17,244 bases of DNA from JBEGQX01 sp041180805 (GTDB lineage Bacteria > Planctomycetota > Planctomycetia > Gemmatales > Gemmataceae), in the NCBI GenBank assembly GCA_041180805.1, contig JBEGQX010000010.1, forward strand, positions 1 to 17,244. The letters run 5' to 3'. Every line of letters starts with the position of its first letter. Position 1 is the first letter of the stretch. The translations under genes and the position numbers were made by a program. Below, one piece after another: positions 13,522 through 17,244 of the stretch. Under the pieces are notes generated by a model. The model ran no database searches, was not told where the DNA came from, and saw only the letters and a list, made by a program, of their open reading frames with translations.

Positions 13522-15621
13522 ATGAATCCTAAGTTGATAGCCCTGGTGCTTTCCTTCCATCTTTCCCATCAAGTTCAGCCACAAACAGATGTGGTTATCT
13601 ATGGCGGAACCGCCGCAGCCGTGACCTGCGCAGTTCAGGTGAAAAAAATGGGCGGCACGGTCGTTGTGGTTTCCCCGGATAAGCACTTGGGTGGGCTCAG
13701 TAGCGGTGGGTTGGGTTATACCGATACAGGGAACAAAGCCGTTATTGGCGGTCTTGCCAGGGATTTCTATCACCGTGTCTGGAAGGAGTATCAAAAACCC
13801 GATACCTGGAAATGGCAGAAGATGGAATCGTATGGCAACAAGGGGCAGGGCACTCCGGCAATGGATGGTTCGCAAAAAACCATGTGGATCTTTGAGCCGC
13901 ATGTCGCTGAGAAAGTCTTTGAAGATTTGGTGCGGGAATATGAAATACCCTTACTCAGGGAAGAATTCCTCGATCGGGCCAGAGGCGTGGTCTTGGAAAA
14001 TGGAAGAATAGTTTCCATAAGAACCCTGTCGGGGAAAACCTTCCAGGGTAAGACTTTTGTGGATGCCACCTATGAGGGCGACCTGATGGCAGCGGCGAGG
14101 ATTGATTATCATGTGGGTCGCGAATCGCTTGCCAAATATGGTGAAGCATGGAACGGGGTTCAAACCGGGGTGCTTCATCATCGACATCATTTCGGAAAGA
14201 TGAACATCAGCCCCTACAAGATTGAAGGTGATCCTGGAAGCGGACTATTGCCCAAAATAAGTCCTGATCATCCAGGAAAGTATGGCGAGGAAGATAAAAA
14301 AATTCAGGCTTATTGTTTTCGAATGTGCCTGACCCGGCATGACCCGAACCGGGTTCCATTTCAAAAACCTGAAAACTATAATCCCGGGGATTACGAATTG
14401 CTTGCCAGGGTTTATGCCAGGGGCTGGAATGAAACTTTTGACAAGTACGATCCCATACCCAACCTGAAAACAGACACGAACAACCACGGGCCATTCAGCA
14501 CCGACAACATCGGCATGAATTATGATTATCCAGAGGCCTCCTACGAAAGGAGGCGGGAGATTATCCGGGAGCATGAAAATTACCAAAAGGGCTGGCTTTA
14601 TTTTGTCGCTAATGATTCCAGAATCCCCGAAAAGACCCGTTTTGAAATGCAGAAATGGGGCCTGGCCAAAGACGAATTCAAGGATAACAACCATTGGCCG
14701 CATCAACTTTATATTCGTGAAGCAAGAAGGATGGTTGGCGATTTTGTGATGACTGAAAACGAGCTTCTTGCCAAAAAACCAACGCCTGCCCCAATCGGCA
14801 TGGGCAGTTACACCATGGATTCCCATAATGTTCAGCGCTATGTCACCCCTGAGGGGTTTGTGCAGAATGAAGGTGACATAGGTGTGGGGTTAAACCCCTA
14901 CCAGATTTCCCTGGGTGCCATTCTTCCAAAAAAAGGGCAGTGCGGAAACCTGGTGGTTCCTGTTTGTGTTTCCAGTTCCCATATCGCCTATGGCTCCATT
15001 CGCATGGAGCCAGTTTTCATGATCCTTGGCCAATCAGCGGCCACGGTGGCGATGCTGGCCATCCGGGATTCCAAAATGGTTCAGGAGGTTGGTTATGAGA
15101 AAATCCGTTCAAAGCTTCTCCAGGACGGTCAGGTTTTGGAATTTTCCGGTCCCCCAAGGAAAACGAATGCTTCGGAGATCAAAGCATCAAGTTTGGCAGG
15201 TCTTGTCATGGATAACGACCAGGCTGTATGCACAGGGTCATGGAAGAACAGTTCGGCAAATCAACCTTATGTAGGTAAGGACTATCTGCACGAAGGAAAC
15301 GCCAGGGATGGCAAATCGGTTGCCACATTCCGGTTTCAAATTAAAAAGACGGCCACCTATGATGTCAGGGTTTCCTATCCGCACAATGACAATCGTTCCA
15401 CAAAGGTCGCCATAAAGATACTTGCGCCGGGTTTGGAAAAATCATTCAGCCTCAACCAGAGACTCAAACCACCTATTGATAATCTCCTTGCAAAAATTGC
15501 CACAGTCACTTTGCGGGAGGGCGAAGAGGCGCAGGTTCAAATATCTAATCAGGGTTCCGATGGATATGTGGTAGTGGATGCGGTGCAAATCCTGGAATCC
15601 ATGGAAAAGACAGGTAAATGA
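13522..15621 (+). CDS. Exported FAD-dependent oxidoreductase with C-terminal golvesin/xanthan-lyase-like domain
   Basis: From ATG 13522 the product has 699 residues. The first 20 residues (NPKLIALVLSFHLSHQVQPQ) act as a signal peptide, and a partial ribosome site (GAGA, 6 nt upstream) is present. Upstream in-frame ATGs at 13456 and 13465 are possible and would add an RR pair (FLRRILL) but a poor signal sequence. The FAD_oxidored domain starts with the dinucleotide site DVVIYGGTAAAVTCA (23-37) and HLGGLSSGGLGYTD, includes FVDATYEGDLMAAA, and closes with NLVVPVCVSSSHIAYGSIRMEP. Residues about 560-695 form a beta-rich golvesin-type domain (VMDNDQAVCTGSW at its start, DGYVVVDAVQIL at its end), probably binding glycan or the cell surface. 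Family members are often annotated xanthan lyase, though no lyase activity is evident. The stop overlaps the next gene by ATGA. Confidence 0.85.
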   Translation: MNPKLIALVLSFHLSHQVQPQTDVVIYGGTAAAVTCAVQVKKMGGTVVVVSPDKHLGGLSSGGLGYTDTGNKAVIGGLARDFYHRVWKEYQKPDTWKWQKMESYGNKGQGTPAMDGSQKTMWIFEPHVAEKVFEDLVREYEIPLLREEFLDRARGVVLENGRIVSIRTLSGKTFQGKTFVDATYEGDLMAAARIDYHVGRESLAKYGEAWNGVQTGVLHHRHHFGKMNISPYKIEGDPGSGLLPKISPDHPGKYGEEDKKIQAYCFRMCLTRHDPNRVPFQKPENYNPGDYELLARVYARGWNETFDKYDPIPNLKTDTNNHGPFSTDNIGMNYDYPEASYERRREIIREHENYQKGWLYFVANDSRIPEKTRFEMQKWGLAKDEFKDNNHWPHQLYIREARRMVGDFVMTENELLAKKPTPAPIGMGSYTMDSHNVQRYVTPEGFVQNEGDIGVGLNPYQISLGAILPKKGQCGNLVVPVCVSSSHIAYGSIRMEPVFMILGQSAATVAMLAIRDSKMVQEVGYEKIRSKLLQDGQVLEFSGPPRKTNASEIKASSLAGLVMDNDQAVCTGSWKNSSANQPYVGKDYLHEGNARDGKSVATFRFQIKKTATYDVRVSYPHNDNRSTKVAIKILAPGLEKSFSLNQRLKPPIDNLLAKIATVTLREGEEAQVQISNQGSDGYVVVDAVQILESMEKTGK

Positions 15622-16712
15622 TCTCCATTCTTATCAATTTTTATCTTCTTGCCATCCCCGGGCAGGCAATCAAGGCGGATTCCACGATTGCCGAAAGTTG
15701 GAATCAGATGTTCCTGACCAAGTCCGGTTGGATCGGAGGCGATGCCGTGTACTCGGTTCCCGTCCAGAACCAGAAGATTCTCTGGTTGTTTGGTGATTCG
15801 ATTTATGGAAAGGTGGTTGATGGCCAGCGCAAGGATTCCGTAATGATACGCAATGCCATTGCTCTCTCTTCCCAAAATCCCGCTTTTGGCGATGCGGTGT
15901 TTCCCGAGAGAATCAGAGAAGGAAAGATAACTGGCTTTTTTCAAGCTTCCGGAGATGGTTCCTATCTTTGGCCTCTGGGAAACTGGACCGAAAAAGGAAG
16001 CACCCACATATTTTTTGCGAAAATGGTGGATACCAAGGGCGGTGGGGTATTTGGGTTTGAGCAGAAAGAACTTCTTCTTGCAACCATCCAGGATAACTCT
16101 GGTAATCCGCTGGACTGGAAAATTCTCTATGAAAAGGTTCCCTTTTTTCAAAGAAACCAAAGCGGAGAAGTGAATTTCGGTTCCTCCGTCTTGGCAGAGG
16201 GGGAATGGATCTATGTCTACGGTTACAAGGATTTTGCAAAACCAACATTCGGCAGCCGATCCATGGTGGTGGCAAGGGTCCCAAGGCATTCCTTTGGCGA
16301 TTATTCCAAGTGGGAATTTCATGGGTTGGATGGCTGGAAAAATAAAATCAGTGATTTGAAGGAGCAATTTCGTGGTGTCGCCACGGAGTACTCGGTGATT
16401 TACCTCAAAAACAGAAAAAGCTATCTCGCAACTTATACTGAAAATGGTCTGGGCGAGAAAATTCTGGGCAGGATTGCAAAATCCCCTGCAGGGCCATGGT
16501 CCGAACCGTTTGTTATCTATCGTTGTCCCGAAAGTTCCAAAGACAAAAAACTTTTCACCTATTCATCCAAGGCGCATGGCTGGTACGGCGATGGCAAACA
16601 GGTGCTGGTAAGTTACTGTGTTAACTCGTGGGATTTCGGGAGACTTTTTCAGGATCAGGCCGTCTACAGGCCCATGTTCCTTCTCGCAAACATACCTGAA
16701 AATATTCCCTAG
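15618..16712 (+). CDS. Exported beta-propeller glycosidase-like protein (DUF4185/DUF5005-like)
   Basis: The product has 364 residues. A short hydrophobic N-terminus (ISILINFYLLAIPG, then QAIKADS) is a probable signal peptide. The body resembles five-bladed propeller proteins related to family 43/62/117 glycosidases: GGDAVYSVPV followed by ILWLFGDSIYG with Asp61, RNAIAL, a middle NFGSSVLAEGEWIYVYGY block, and a late KSPAGPWSEPFVIY. The FGDS block is typical of DUF4185/DUF5005. The start overlaps the stop of the oxidoreductase gene (ATGA), so the two are co-translated and probably act on the same extracellular glycan. The stop lies 3 bp from that of the convergent mutarotase gene. Catalytic activity is not proven by the sequence; family placement is by motif only. 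Confidence 0.72.
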   Translation: MISILINFYLLAIPGQAIKADSTIAESWNQMFLTKSGWIGGDAVYSVPVQNQKILWLFGDSIYGKVVDGQRKDSVMIRNAIALSSQNPAFGDAVFPERIREGKITGFFQASGDGSYLWPLGNWTEKGSTHIFFAKMVDTKGGGVFGFEQKELLLATIQDNSGNPLDWKILYEKVPFFQRNQSGEVNFGSSVLAEGEWIYVYGYKDFAKPTFGSRSMVVARVPRHSFGDYSKWEFHGLDGWKNKISDLKEQFRGVATEYSVIYLKNRKSYLATYTENGLGEKILGRIAKSPAGPWSEPFVIYRCPESSKDKKLFTYSSKAHGWYGDGKQVLVSYCVNSWDFGRLFQDQAVYRPMFLLANIPENIP

Positions 16713-16715
16713 GTC

Positions 16716-17165
16716 TCACACGTCCATGCGCACCCCGATAGATAAGATCAGGTTGGCAAACCGCTGGGTATCCGCCGTTTGAATGGTCAGGACATGGTCG
16801 GGAGTCGCCACTTCCTTGTAAAAATCCCATTTGGGAATGGGTTTCAACTCCAGGGGCAGGTTCGCGTGTTTCAGGATGCGTCGAAAATCATCCCATACCG
16901 GGGGATCTTCTTTCAGGGTGTAGGGATCGGTGGAGTCGTACATCATGGTGTTTACCTGGTCGATGGGTACCGCCGTAAGCAATACTTCTAGAACTTGGGC
17001 GCAGGTAAGGACATTAGGAGCGAAATTCAAATGAATCAACTCAGCGTTCGGGCCTTTTTGGGTGGAGGCGGGATAGTGCCCGTCTGCGATTAATATCCTG
17101 GCATGATGTCCGGCTTTGCCCAGAATTCGGTTGATCTCTGGATGAATTAAGCGGTGCATGAGCAT
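16716..17165 (-). CDS. fucU: RbsD/FucU family sugar mutarotase
   Basis: The product has 149 residues, near the usual 140 for this family, whose members interconvert alpha and beta anomers of fucose or ribose in the cytoplasm. The signature is clear: HPEINRILGKAGH (8-20) with catalytic-type His20, LIADGHYPA with Asp28, then NFAP, VPIDQVNTM and a C-terminal TADTQRFANLILSIGV. The middle PYTLKEDPPVWDDFRRIL favours FucU over RbsD. AAGGA 9 nt upstream supports the ATG at 17165; a second in-frame ATG follows two codons later. No signal peptide is present, unlike its neighbours. It would fit uptake and use of a deoxysugar released by the exported enzymes nearby. It is convergent with the propeller gene and may lead or follow other genes beyond the window. 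Confidence 0.88.
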   Translation of the reverse strand: MLMHRLIHPEINRILGKAGHHARILIADGHYPASTQKGPNAELIHLNFAPNVLTCAQVLEVLLTAVPIDQVNTMMYDSTDPYTLKEDPPVWDDFRRILKHANLPLELKPIPKWDFYKEVATPDHVLTIQTADTQRFANLILSIGVRMDV

Positions 17166-17244
17166 GGGTGAAGTTCCTTTATAATTTCTGTTTCAAATCA
17201 TCATAAACACAACCGGCAGATGTGTGCAATTATTGTTTAAAAAG

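Noticed and set aside
14534..14552. Hairpin GCCTCC/GGAGGC within the oxidoreductase gene
   Set aside because: It is a short stem inside well-conserved coding sequence with no U-tract, so a chance pairing is enough.

Overview
The window looks like part of a Planctomycetota chromosome. Three families that are typical of that phylum sit together on the minus strand: a PSCyt1/DUF1549/DUF1553 cytochrome-like protein, a DUF1501 Tat-exported protein and a DUF1080 (3-keto-disaccharide hydrolase-like) protein. Many other products carry signal peptides, and a methanofuran-linked C1 operon is present, as known from planctomycetes and methylotrophic proteobacteria. No rRNA, tRNA, insertion sequence or CRISPR array was seen.

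Layout. Positions 1-327 hold no recognisable gene. An exported esterase of the enterochelin-esterase type follows (328-1509). After a 309-bp AT-rich gap with repeats comes a plus-strand operon (1819-6272): fwdD, a 57-residue small ORF, fwdB, fwdA and fwdC, all parts of formylmethanofuran dehydrogenase. A convergent minus-strand operon follows (11581 down to 6277: DUF1553-type, DUF1501, DUF1080). Next, also on the minus strand, is an exported alpha/beta hydrolase followed by a SAM methyltransferase with a signal peptide (13346 down to 11719). Divergent from these are an exported FAD-dependent oxidoreductase with a C-terminal golvesin-like domain and a translationally coupled beta-propeller glycosidase-like protein (13522-16712). 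The window ends with a minus-strand FucU/RbsD sugar mutarotase.

Main discovery. The fwdB frame is interrupted by exactly one codon, a TGA at 2790-2792 (residue 116). It sits where FwdB proteins carry the catalytic Mo/W-binding cysteine (selenocysteine in some methanogens) and is followed directly by the conserved His-Gly-Pro. A hairpin at 2804-2837 fits the known layout of a bacterial SECIS element. I therefore read fwdB as one selenoprotein gene (2445-3803), not as two fragments. FwdB also keeps its iron-sulfur cysteines, and a FwdD molybdopterin-binding partner is encoded upstream. The operon thus appears to encode a true redox-active, selenium-dependent formylmethanofuran dehydrogenase. 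The well-studied bacterial Fhc complex, by contrast, is a hydrolase that has lost its redox site. The formyltransferase (FhcD/Ftr) and electron-transfer subunits are not in the window.

The rest of the window looks like glycan or sugar catabolism. An oxidoreductase, a DUF1080 protein, a propeller protein, esterases and a mutarotase could act together on oxidised or acylated polysaccharides, but that is inference from context.
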